A stretch of 64,000 nt of DNA, taken from JALYLC01 sp035696365. Its GTDB lineage: Bacteria > Actinomycetota > Thermoleophilia > Gaiellales > JALYLC01. The stretch covers positions 1-64,000 of the forward strand of contig DASRQS010000128.1 of assembly GCA_035696365.1 (NCBI GenBank), written 5' to 3'. The notes under the pieces are model-generated. The model saw only the letters and a list, made by a program, of their open reading frames with translations. It did not search any database and had not been told where the DNA came from. A program made the translations under genes and the position numbers. This document shows positions 9,069 through 15,793 of this stretch, in pieces (within the stretch, counting starts at the first letter, position 1; each line of letters opens with the position of its first letter).

Positions 9069-9857
9069 ATGGCACGTTTGGCGATGATCACCGGGGCGTC
9101 CTCGGGAATCGGCGAGGCATTCGCCGATCGTCTGGCCGGGGACGGGTGGGATCTCGTGCTCGTGGCGCGGCGCCGCGACCGGCTGGAGCAGGTGGCCGAG
9201 CGCGTGAAGCGAGCCCACAGAGTCTCGGCCGTCGTCCTCGACGTCGATCTCGCCGACCCCGTGCAGCTCGAGGCGCTGGGCGCCGAGACGGCGGAGCTCC
9301 CACTCGGCCTGCTCGTCAACAACGCGGCGCTGGCGCATTACAAGCCGTTTGCCACGCTGCCCGCCGGCCAGGCGCAGGAGCTCGTCGATCTGAACGTGCT
9401 GGCGCCCGTCCTGCTGACGCGTGCGGTTGTCGAGGGCATGATGACCCGCGGCGAGGGCGCCGTGATCAACGTGGCCTCGCTGCTCGCCTTCAGCGGTGCC
9501 TGGGACAAGCCGCACCTGCCGCAGCGCGCGATCTACGCGGCGAGCAAGTCCTTCCTCGTCACGTTCAGCCAGATCCTCGCGCGCGAGCTGGAGGGCTCCG
9601 GTGTGCGGGTCCAGGTCGTCTGTCCCGGCGTCGTGCGCACGGAGTTCCACTCCCGCCAGGGCCTGGACATGAGCGAGGTGCCGCGCATGGAGCCGGCGTC
9701 GGTGGTCGAGGCGAGCCTGCGCGATCTGGAGGAAGGCCTCGTGGTGTCGATCCCGGGTGCCGACGACGACCTGGCGCTGAGGAGGATCGAGGCGGCCGCG
9801 GCGACGCTCATGCCGGCGACGCGCACCGTCGAGTTGCCCGAGCGCTACCGCGACTGA
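9069..9857 (+). CDS. Short-chain dehydrogenase/reductase
   Basis: A 262-residue classical SDR enzyme. The cofactor motif is TGASSGIG (8-15), the structural NNA motif is at 84-86, and the catalytic residues are S137, Y156 and K160 (YAASK). The basic residues VARRRDR after strand 2 suggest NADP(H). The ATG at 9069 has GGAGG a few bases upstream and places the Rossmann motif at the usual distance. The closing VCPGVVRTEF is typical of the family. The substrate is not predictable. A cyclic-nucleotide-binding gene follows 35 bases later on the same strand. Confidence 0.92.
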   Translation: MARLAMITGASSGIGEAFADRLAGDGWDLVLVARRRDRLEQVAERVKRAHRVSAVVLDVDLADPVQLEALGAETAELPLGLLVNNAALAHYKPFATLPAGQAQELVDLNVLAPVLLTRAVVEGMMTRGEGAVINVASLLAFSGAWDKPHLPQRAIYAASKSFLVTFSQILARELEGSGVRVQVVCPGVVRTEFHSRQGLDMSEVPRMEPASVVEASLRDLEEGLVVSIPGADDDLALRRIEAAAATLMPATRTVELPERYRD

Positions 9858-9892
9858 GATATGTGCTTAACTCGCGCCCAAAGGGAGGGCGC

Positions 9893-10393
9893 ATGCAGGA
9901 TCAGGCAGGACTGACACGGCTCGTCGTCCGAGGCGCGACGGGGGGACCCGACTCGCCCTCCGCGCCGCCGAGGCGGTTGGGGCGGGAGGCGATCCACCTA
10001 CTCGCGCAGGTACCGCTGTTCGCCTCGCTCTCGCGCCGCCACCTCGGCCGCGTCGCGAGCATCGCCGTCACGAAGCGCTACGCCACCGGGGCGCCGCTGG
10101 TGCGCGAGGGACGGCCGGCCGACGCGTTCTACGTCCTGCTCGACGGCAGCGCGCGCGTGGAAACGCCCGGCCGCGCGGTGGGTCTCGCAAGCGGCGATTT
10201 CTTCGGCGAGATGGCCCTCCTCGACGGCCAGCCGCGCTCGGCGACCGTCGTCACTTTGAGCGAGGTTCTGGTGCTGATGATCCCGCGCGCGAAGTTCCTC
10301 AAGCTGCTCGAGGCCGAGCCGAAGATCGCACTCGCGATCATGGCGACGCTCACCCGCCGCCTGCGCGCAGTGCAGGCCGCCGCGACGCTCTAG
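9893..10393 (+). CDS. Cyclic-nucleotide-binding domain protein without HTH
   Basis: A 166-residue protein consisting essentially of one CRP-type cyclic-nucleotide-binding beta-barrel. It contains VPLFASLSRRHLGRVA, the YVLLDGSARV strand and the phosphate-binding cassette GDFFGEMALLDGQPRSATV, with the Glu and Arg that contact cyclic nucleotide. There is no DNA-binding helix-turn-helix after it, so it is not a transcription factor of the CRP type and may act by protein contact. The ATG is preceded by GGGAGGG at a good distance. Its 3' end converges on the TolB-like gene 206 bases away. Confidence 0.88.
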   Translation: MQDQAGLTRLVVRGATGGPDSPSAPPRRLGREAIHLLAQVPLFASLSRRHLGRVASIAVTKRYATGAPLVREGRPADAFYVLLDGSARVETPGRAVGLASGDFFGEMALLDGQPRSATVVTLSEVLVLMIPRAKFLKLLEAEPKIALAIMATLTRRLRAVQAAATL

Positions 10394-10398
10394 GCCCC

Positions 10399-10599
10399 TC
10401 AGCCTGCGGCCAGGTCGCTCTCCCAGCGCTGTTCGACATCGCTCCGGGCAGCGACCGAAACCTGTTCGCGCTCGACCTCGAGCGCCTTGTGCTGCTGCGT
10501 GCGGAGTGCTTCCTCGGCGGCGTACGCTGGCCATGGAAGGAAGTCGTCGAGATCGCGTTCGACCAGCCGTTTGCGGCCAGGCTTTTCGACGATGCTCCG
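10399..10599 (-). other. In-frame coding-like tail after the TolB-like gene stop
   Basis: Between the cyclic-nucleotide-binding gene and the TolB-like gene there is no recognisable gene. In the same frame as the TolB-like gene, immediately after its TAA, 66 sense codons run to a TGA without any ATG or GTG start. The translation is acidic and helix-like (for example EEALRTQQHKALEVEREQ). It may be a decayed gene end, a readthrough extension or chance; I assign no function. Confidence 0.25.
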
Positions 10600-12120
10600 T
10601 TACCTGGCGGCGGCTTGCCAGTCGGGAGAGTCGTCTTCCCAGGACAGGTTGGAGCAGGAGATCGTCCCAGCATTGATGCGGAAGTTGTCCCAGGCGACCT
10701 TTACTTCCTGGTGGTTGAAGCGGTCCATGCCGCTGTCCGCTCCGAGCGTGATCGTGACCGGAGTTGTCGAGGTCGGGCCGGAGGAGACGGGCACCCAATT
10801 CGTGCCACTGAGGTAGGAGACGACCGCGGTGCTGCCCGCGCGTTGCAGGTGCAGCGTGCCCGCCAGGTCGCTCGTCGGCTGAGACACGAATGATTGTGGA
10901 ATCCAGGAGCCGTACTGCTCGCCCCACACCTGGCTTTCGCGGACCGCGAAGAATCCGAGATTCGAAGTGTCGAAGGAGTTGAACTGGGCCTGGACGCCAT
11001 TGGTCGCAGGCCACTCGAGGAGCTGGTATTCGACCTGGGCGTCGAAGTCGCCGGCGAGGCGGCAATAGGTGCCCCAGTGCGTCCCGATGGTGTTGAACTG
11101 GCCGCCTTGCGTCGCGTCTGCGCGGACCGTCGTGACGAGCTTTCCGTCGACCTCGGTGTTCGCGGCGCCGGTGCCTTCCTGGAACGCCTGCCAGAGCTTG
11201 CCGTCGCCGACGTCGAACGTGTCGACGAATGGCGCGCGCAGCGCCGAGATGTCGACGACGGTGCCACCGAGCGGCATCGTCGAGAGCGTGCACGTGCCAC
11301 CACCACCGCCGAGAGCGCACTGCTGAAAGACGATCGAGTGACCGTCGGGTGCCCACGAAGGAGTGCGCTGGACATCGCCGTCCAGCGCGGTCAGCGGCCG
11401 GTCGCCCTTGCCGTTGGCGAGGACGGTTCGGATGTTCGTGCCCGCTGTGAGCGCACCGGAGACGTAGGCGAGCCGGCCTCCGGCCGGAGCCCATGCCGGG
11501 TCGATCTGATTGCCCTTGCGCAGCGTCACCTGCCGCAGCGCGCCAGCGCGGATGTTCATGACCCAGATGTGCGTGCCGCGTGAGCCGCGGTTACTCGCGA
11601 ACGCAACCAGCCTGCCGTTCGGCGACGTGGCCGGGTAGCGGTCCGAAGCACGGTTTCGGGTGAGATCGACCTCTCCGCTGCCATCCGTGCCGATGCGGCG
11701 GATCTCCCAGTTGCCGCCTTTGCGCGACTCGTACACGATGTAGCGACCGTCCGCACTGAATCGAGGAGCATCCGCGAAGGACGCGTCGTGGGTCAACTGC
11801 ACGACGCCCGAGCCGTCCGCGTTCATCAGGTAGATCTCCATGGAGCCCGCGCGGTCGCTGGCAAATGCGATGCGCCTCCCATCGGCAGACCAGCTCGGCG
11901 TGACATCCGCATGCGGGTCACGGGTCAGGTCGACCCGGGCCGAACCATCCGCCCCCGCGACGAAGATCTCGCGATCGCCGGCGAACGTCGAGGAGAACAC
12001 GATCCCTCCCGGGCTTCCGGGGAAGCCGGCCTGAGCCGACGCCGCGCCGAGCACGACCGCACACCCGATCGCACCCCCGAGCGCCCGACACGCCATCCGC
12101 CGCCCCACGGTGCGGGGCAT
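10600..12120 (-). CDS. Secreted TolB-like beta-propeller protein with C-terminal lectin-like domain
   Basis: A 506-residue exported protein. The N-terminus has a twin-basic start and hydrophobic core ending in ASAQA (cleavage near residue 31). Residues about 35-300 are PD40/WD40-like TolB repeats, each with the pattern PSWSADGRRIAFASDR...IYLMNADGSG, which form a beta-propeller. Residues about 310-500 look like a concanavalin-type beta-sandwich (FDVGDGKLWQAF..., ending near CSNLSWEDDSPDW). The ATG at 12120 has AGGAGG at a proper spacing. Such proteins usually sit outside the membrane and bind polymers or partners; no catalytic site is seen. The gene is divergent from the cupin gene. Confidence 0.85.
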   Translation of the reverse strand: MPRTVGRRMACRALGGAIGCAVVLGAASAQAGFPGSPGGIVFSSTFAGDREIFVAGADGSARVDLTRDPHADVTPSWSADGRRIAFASDRAGSMEIYLMNADGSGVVQLTHDASFADAPRFSADGRYIVYESRKGGNWEIRRIGTDGSGEVDLTRNRASDRYPATSPNGRLVAFASNRGSRGTHIWVMNIRAGALRQVTLRKGNQIDPAWAPAGGRLAYVSGALTAGTNIRTVLANGKGDRPLTALDGDVQRTPSWAPDGHSIVFQQCALGGGGGTCTLSTMPLGGTVVDISALRAPFVDTFDVGDGKLWQAFQEGTGAANTEVDGKLVTTVRADATQGGQFNTIGTHWGTYCRLAGDFDAQVEYQLLEWPATNGVQAQFNSFDTSNLGFFAVRESQVWGEQYGSWIPQSFVSQPTSDLAGTLHLQRAGSTAVVSYLSGTNWVPVSSGPTSTTPVTITLGADSGMDRFNHQEVKVAWDNFRINAGTISCSNLSWEDDSPDWQAAAR

Positions 12121-12355
12121 CTCGTCCTCCTGAATTCTCGTGGCGATCGTTACAATGCGGGCGAAAACATACTCTCTTTGCGCCTCCAACGCAATCCTCG
12201 CGGAGGCGCATCGTTCGTTGTGCGAACGGGCCACTTCGCGGCACCATGGCGGCCGTTTCAGAGCACCTGGTGCCGAGCCGACGGCGGCTTTCCGCCAGAG
12301 GCCCGGATGTGGCAGCGGACTCGCCGGCATGAACCAACCTGACACCATCACCGCC

Positions 12356-12799
12356 ATGAGCAATCCGCGCACCGAGCCGTTCGCATCCGTCCGCCTGGCA
12401 GACATCGCTCGACGGTCCGACGTCGACCCAGAGAACGCCGACGAGGACGCTCCCGGGTTCCGAATGGTCCGGCGGCACTTCGACATCAAGGCGTTCGGTG
12501 TCAACGGCATCACGGCAGATGCCGACGAGATCATTGTCACCGAGCACCACGAGCGGGACGGCGAGGAGAACGGCACAGACGGCCACGAGGAGCTCTTCGC
12601 CGTCATGACGGGGCATGCGGTCTTCACGATCGGCGGCGAGGAGGTCGACGCGCCCGCCGGGACGTTCGTCTTCGTTCGCGATCCCGGACTGCTCCGCTCT
12701 GCGCGCGCGACGGAGGACGGCACGGCGATCCTTGCCGTCGGCGGCCGCCCGGGTGTGCCCTACTCCTCCCGCTGGGAGAGCGACATCCCCTCTGGCTAG
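12356..12799 (+). CDS. Cupin-fold protein
   Basis: A 147-residue single-domain cupin. The core reads HEELFAVMTGHAVFTIGGEEVDAPAGTFVFV, matching the second-half beta-barrel pattern, with TEHHERDGEENG as the likely metal-loop segment. Cupins range from dioxygenases and isomerases to plain binding proteins; nothing here picks one. An ATG at 12329 is an equally open start that would add nine residues; neither has a clear ribosome site. The 235-base gap to the divergent TolB-like gene is AT-richer than its surroundings and probably carries both promoters. Confidence 0.7.
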   Translation: MSNPRTEPFASVRLADIARRSDVDPENADEDAPGFRMVRRHFDIKAFGVNGITADADEIIVTEHHERDGEENGTDGHEELFAVMTGHAVFTIGGEEVDAPAGTFVFVRDPGLLRSARATEDGTAILAVGGRPGVPYSSRWESDIPSG

Positions 12800-12935
12800 A
12801 CGCCGACGGCGGCCTGCGCAGAACGCCGAGATCTCCTCGTCGTGACGGGTCATCCGGCGGCAATGCCGGTCGCGGGCGGACCCGAGTATGGGACACTCCC
12901 GGCGTCGAGCGATCGAGCGACCTAAGGAGATCAAG

Positions 12936-13199
12936 GTGCACGCTGTTGTCGTCAGAGTCACGATCAACGATCGCGAAGCCGCCGAGCAGCACCTGCGGGA
13001 CCAGGTCGTGCCACGGGTCTCCCAGGCGCCCGGGTTCGTGCACGGTTACTGGACGTGGAAGGACAACACAGGTCTAGCGATGGTCGTCTTCGAATCCGAA
13101 GACGCCGCAACCCCAATGAGCCAGCAGGTCCCGAACATGATCACCGCCGACGTCACGCTCGAGAGTGTGGAGGTGCGAGAGGTCGTCGCTCACGCGTAA
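12936..13199 (+). CDS. Small ferredoxin-fold protein, ABM/Dabb monooxygenase-like
   Basis: An 87-residue protein with the alternating beta-alpha pattern of the antibiotic biosynthesis monooxygenase (ABM) superfamily: HAVVVRVTINDR, a helix with EQHLRDQVVPRVSQAPGF, then GYWTWKDNTGLAMVVFES. Family members are small dimeric enzymes or stress proteins without cofactors. The GTG start at 12936 is chosen because AAGGAG lies six bases upstream; the open frame extends further but without a ribosome site. It follows the cupin gene by 136 bases. Confidence 0.72.
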   Translation: MHAVVVRVTINDREAAEQHLRDQVVPRVSQAPGFVHGYWTWKDNTGLAMVVFESEDAATPMSQQVPNMITADVTLESVEVREVVAHA

Positions 13200-13634
13200 G
13201 GACGGGCACGTCGGCCATGTAAGAGTCGTGAGAGTCCGATCCTCGGCGCTGCGGCCGAGGGTTGCGTTCTCGCAGTAGGGCCGCGCGACAACGAGGTGGG
13301 CAGTCCTCTCGCTGCTTCGCCCCCGGACGGCCTATCCGTCGTCTTGCGCTTGGCAGGTGACGGGCGCCTAGTGCGATTTGCGCACGGCGTACGCTTGTCG
13401 CGCTCTTGCTCGTCGCCGCCGCGCTTCTCCGGATCGCAGTTCGATCCAGTTTTGGCGACAGCCGAGAACACTCGATCAAGAGGGCGGGGCATAGCGTCGT
13501 GATTTCGCCGACCGCTCGACGCAGCGCGGTGCTGTCCAGCATCTTGCAGAGCTCCCGAGAAAATCGGTAACAACGCGCGGTGCCAGTGACTCTCGGTCGA
13601 CTCGACAAACGACTAGAAACGGCTTGGATGGTGA
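13200..13634. other. 435-base gap with no supported gene
   Basis: Three overlapping open frames of 68-151 codons exist here, but none has a family-like motif, a ribosome site or the codon pattern of the neighbours. The stretch is lower in GC than its surroundings. I see no RNA gene until the tRNA-Ala at its right end. It may be the remains of a deleted gene, but nothing identifiable is left. Confidence 0.5.
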
Positions 13635-13707
13635 TGGAGCCGAGGGGTCTCGAACCCCTGACCTTCTGGTTGCAAACCAGATGCTCTCCCAGCTGAGCTA
13701 CGGCCCC
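13635..13707 (-). tRNA. tRNA-Ala (anticodon TGC)
   Basis: Read on the minus strand, a 73-nt cloverleaf begins GGGGCCGTAGCTCAGCTGG. The acceptor stem GGGGCCG pairs with CGGCTCC with one G-T pair, the anticodon stem CTGGT/ACCAG encloses TTTGCAA, giving anticodon TGC, and the T arm is AGGGG TTCGAGA CCCCT. The discriminator is A and CCA is not encoded. It decodes GCA and, by wobble, other alanine codons. Confidence 0.95.
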
Positions 13708-13746
13708 TCTCGCCCTTCAGGGTAGTCGATCCGGCGCGCGCCTTCG

Positions 13747-13794
13747 GCGGCCAAGTGGCACACGCGGCAGGTGCCACTTGGCCGCTCCGAGCGC
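13747..13794 (+). repeat. Dispersed palindromic repeat, copy A
   Basis: GCGGCCAAGTGGCAC (13747-13761) and its exact complement GTGCCACTTGGCCGC (13771-13785) form a 15-bp stem with a 9-base loop, followed by TCCGAGCGC. A near-identical element in the same orientation is at 39717-39761. This copy lies 40 bases upstream of the tRNA-Ala 5' end and ahead of the zinc/coiled-coil gene. Confidence 0.85.
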
Positions 13795-13910
13795 ACTGCC
13801 CACCTGGCCTCGAGCCCCCTGGCGGGTCGTGCAGCGCCAGCGCACCGGCCGGCGGATCGCGCACACCGGCTCGCGCTGTTTGCCTGCAAACCGCTACGAT
13901 CGAAGGCTGA

Positions 13911-14759
13911 ATGCCTTCGACTGCACATAGAGCACACGAGTGCGCCATCTGCCGGCGCAGCTTCCTGGCCGGCGAGACGGTGCGGCTCTACCGCGACCAT
14001 CCGAGCCGGGCTGCGGTGAGGGTCTGCGAGCTGTGCCCCTCGACCGCGGAGGCGCGCGGCTGGATGCCGGCCGAGTCGACCGGGCGGCGCTTGCGCATGC
14101 CGGCCGATCCCGGGCGGCTCGAGTTGGCCGAGCGGCGCGACGCGCTCGTCGAGCGGCTCACGGGGCAGCTCGCGACGCTCGAGGAGGAACTCGAGCAGGC
14201 GCGCGGCGTGCGCGAGGAGGCGGAGGCGGCACAGGCCGCGCTGGTCGCTGCGCACGGCGAGATCGACCGCCTCACGGCTCGGCTCGCGTCGACCCGCAAC
14301 GAGCTCGAGGGCGTGCTCGCCGCGCGCCACAAGGAGGCGGAGGAGCGCAGGGAGCTCAAGGCCGCCCTCACCGCTGCCATGGACGGCCGGCCCGTCGTCG
14401 CCCAGGACCCGAGCGAGGTCGATCGCGTGCTGCGCGCCCGGCAGCGGGAGGCCGATGAGAGCGAGCTGATCGGGATCGCTGCGCGCGCTTTCAACCGCTC
14501 TCCGCACCTGGAGCGCGTGCGCGAGCTGGCGATTCGCCAGGGGCGTCCCAAGGTCGTGCTCGGCGTGCGTGGCGTCGGGCTGCCTCGCCGCGTCTTCATC
14601 ACCTTCACCTTCAACGGCGAGCCGCGCATGTTCATCGTGTCGCTCGACCTCGTCGCCCGCAGCGCGAGTGTCGCCCGCGGCTCCGCCGAAGACCGCGACG
14701 CGGGGACCGACCGCCCGGGGCGCTGGAGCCCTGAGGTCGGCATCGAGCTCGCCGGCTAG
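13911..14759 (+). CDS. Zinc-ribbon plus coiled-coil protein, function unknown
   Basis: A 282-residue protein I cannot assign to a named family. The N-terminus has a four-cysteine zinc site: C11-x2-C14 (CAIC) and C39-x2-C42 (CELC). Residues about 70-160 are a long, charged coiled coil (for example LATLEEELEQARGVREEAEA). The C-terminal part (about 185-245) is globular with RAFNRSPHLERVRELAIRQGRP and strands GLPRRVFITFTFNG. No signal peptide or membrane segment is seen, so it is probably cytoplasmic. A TACGAT box lies 10 bases before the ATG with no ribosome site between. Confidence 0.7.
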   Translation: MPSTAHRAHECAICRRSFLAGETVRLYRDHPSRAAVRVCELCPSTAEARGWMPAESTGRRLRMPADPGRLELAERRDALVERLTGQLATLEEELEQARGVREEAEAAQAALVAAHGEIDRLTARLASTRNELEGVLAARHKEAEERRELKAALTAAMDGRPVVAQDPSEVDRVLRARQREADESELIGIAARAFNRSPHLERVRELAIRQGRPKVVLGVRGVGLPRRVFITFTFNGEPRMFIVSLDLVARSASVARGSAEDRDAGTDRPGRWSPEVGIELAG

Positions 14760-14765
14760 ACCTTC

Positions 14766-15749
14766 TCAGGCGGAGCTTGCGAGCAGGGCGGCCAGCAGAG
14801 CCTTCTGCGCGTGCAGGCGGTTCTCGGCCTGATCCCAGACCGCCGAGCGCCGGCCGTAGAGCACCGCCTCGTCGATCTCCTGCCCGTAGTGCGCCGGCAG
14901 GCAATGCAGCACGATCCCGTCGTCCGCGAGCAGCGAGGCGCGGCGCTCGTCGACGCGATAGCCAGGCATCAGTGCGTCGAGCCGCTCGGCGGTCTCGACC
15001 TCCTGGCCCATGGAGACGAAGGCGTCGGTGGCCAGTGCGTGGGCGCCGCGGGCGGCCTCGTCGGCATCCTCGGTCAGTGTCAGGGAGCCGCCTCCGGCGG
15101 CCGTGGCCGCTTGGGCGAAATGTATCGTCGACTCGTCGAGCTGGTAGGCCTCGGGCGCCGCGACGACGACCTCCATGCCGGCGACCACGGCCGCGCAGAC
15201 GAGCGAGCGGCAGACGTTGTTGGCATCGCCGACGTAAGCCAGCCGGACGCCGTCGAGATCCGGGCCGAAGCGCTCGCGCAGTGTCAGCAGGTCGGCCAGC
15301 GCCTGGCAGGGATGGTGGTCGTCGGACAGCCCGTTGATGACCGGGACGCTGGCCCAGGTCGCAAGCTCGTCGATGTCGGCCTGGGAGAACGTGCGGATCA
15401 TGACCGCGTCCAGATAGCGCGAGAGCACCATGGCGGTGTCGCGCACGGTCTCGCCCCGGCCCAATTGCAGCTCGCCCTGGGAGAGGTGCAGCGCGGTGCC
15501 GCCGAGCTGGCTCATGCCGACCTCGAACGAGACGCGAGTGCGCGTCGAGGCCTTGTGGAAGATCATCCCGAGCGTGCGACCGGCGCACAGCGGGTGCGGC
15601 TCCCGCGCCGCCTGGACCGCCTTGAGGGCGAGTGCCAGGTCGAGCAGGCCGTCCAGCTCCTCCCGGCTCAGATCGCGCGCGCGCAGGTAGTCGCGGCCTG
15701 CGAGCGAGGCGGGAGGCTCGGGCAGCGCTGTTGTTGCATGTTCATTCAC
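14766..15749 (-). CDS. argF: Ornithine carbamoyltransferase
   Basis: A 327-residue transcarbamoylase making citrulline from ornithine and carbamoyl phosphate in arginine synthesis. The carbamoyl phosphate loop STRTR is at 68-72, DHHPCQALADLLT is the second signature and HCLPAHYGQEID carries the ornithine-binding cysteine characteristic of ornithine rather than aspartate transcarbamoylases. The start is GTG at 15749; a TATACT box lies about 11 bases upstream on the minus strand. No other arginine gene is in the window, so it stands outside an arg operon here. It is divergent from the GGDEF/HD-GYP gene, with only 44 bases between starts. Confidence 0.95.
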   Translation of the reverse strand: MNEHATTALPEPPASLAGRDYLRARDLSREELDGLLDLALALKAVQAAREPHPLCAGRTLGMIFHKASTRTRVSFEVGMSQLGGTALHLSQGELQLGRGETVRDTAMVLSRYLDAVMIRTFSQADIDELATWASVPVINGLSDDHHPCQALADLLTLRERFGPDLDGVRLAYVGDANNVCRSLVCAAVVAGMEVVVAAPEAYQLDESTIHFAQAATAAGGGSLTLTEDADEAARGAHALATDAFVSMGQEVETAERLDALMPGYRVDERRASLLADDGIVLHCLPAHYGQEIDEAVLYGRRSAVWDQAENRLHAQKALLAALLASSA

Positions 15750-15793
15750 TCAGACGCAAGAGTATACGGTTGGCGATCACTAGACTGGGACAC

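Noticed and set aside
13200..13634. Small genes in the gap left of tRNA-Ala
   Set aside because: The overlapping frames lack ribosome sites, motifs and the codon bias of the neighbours.
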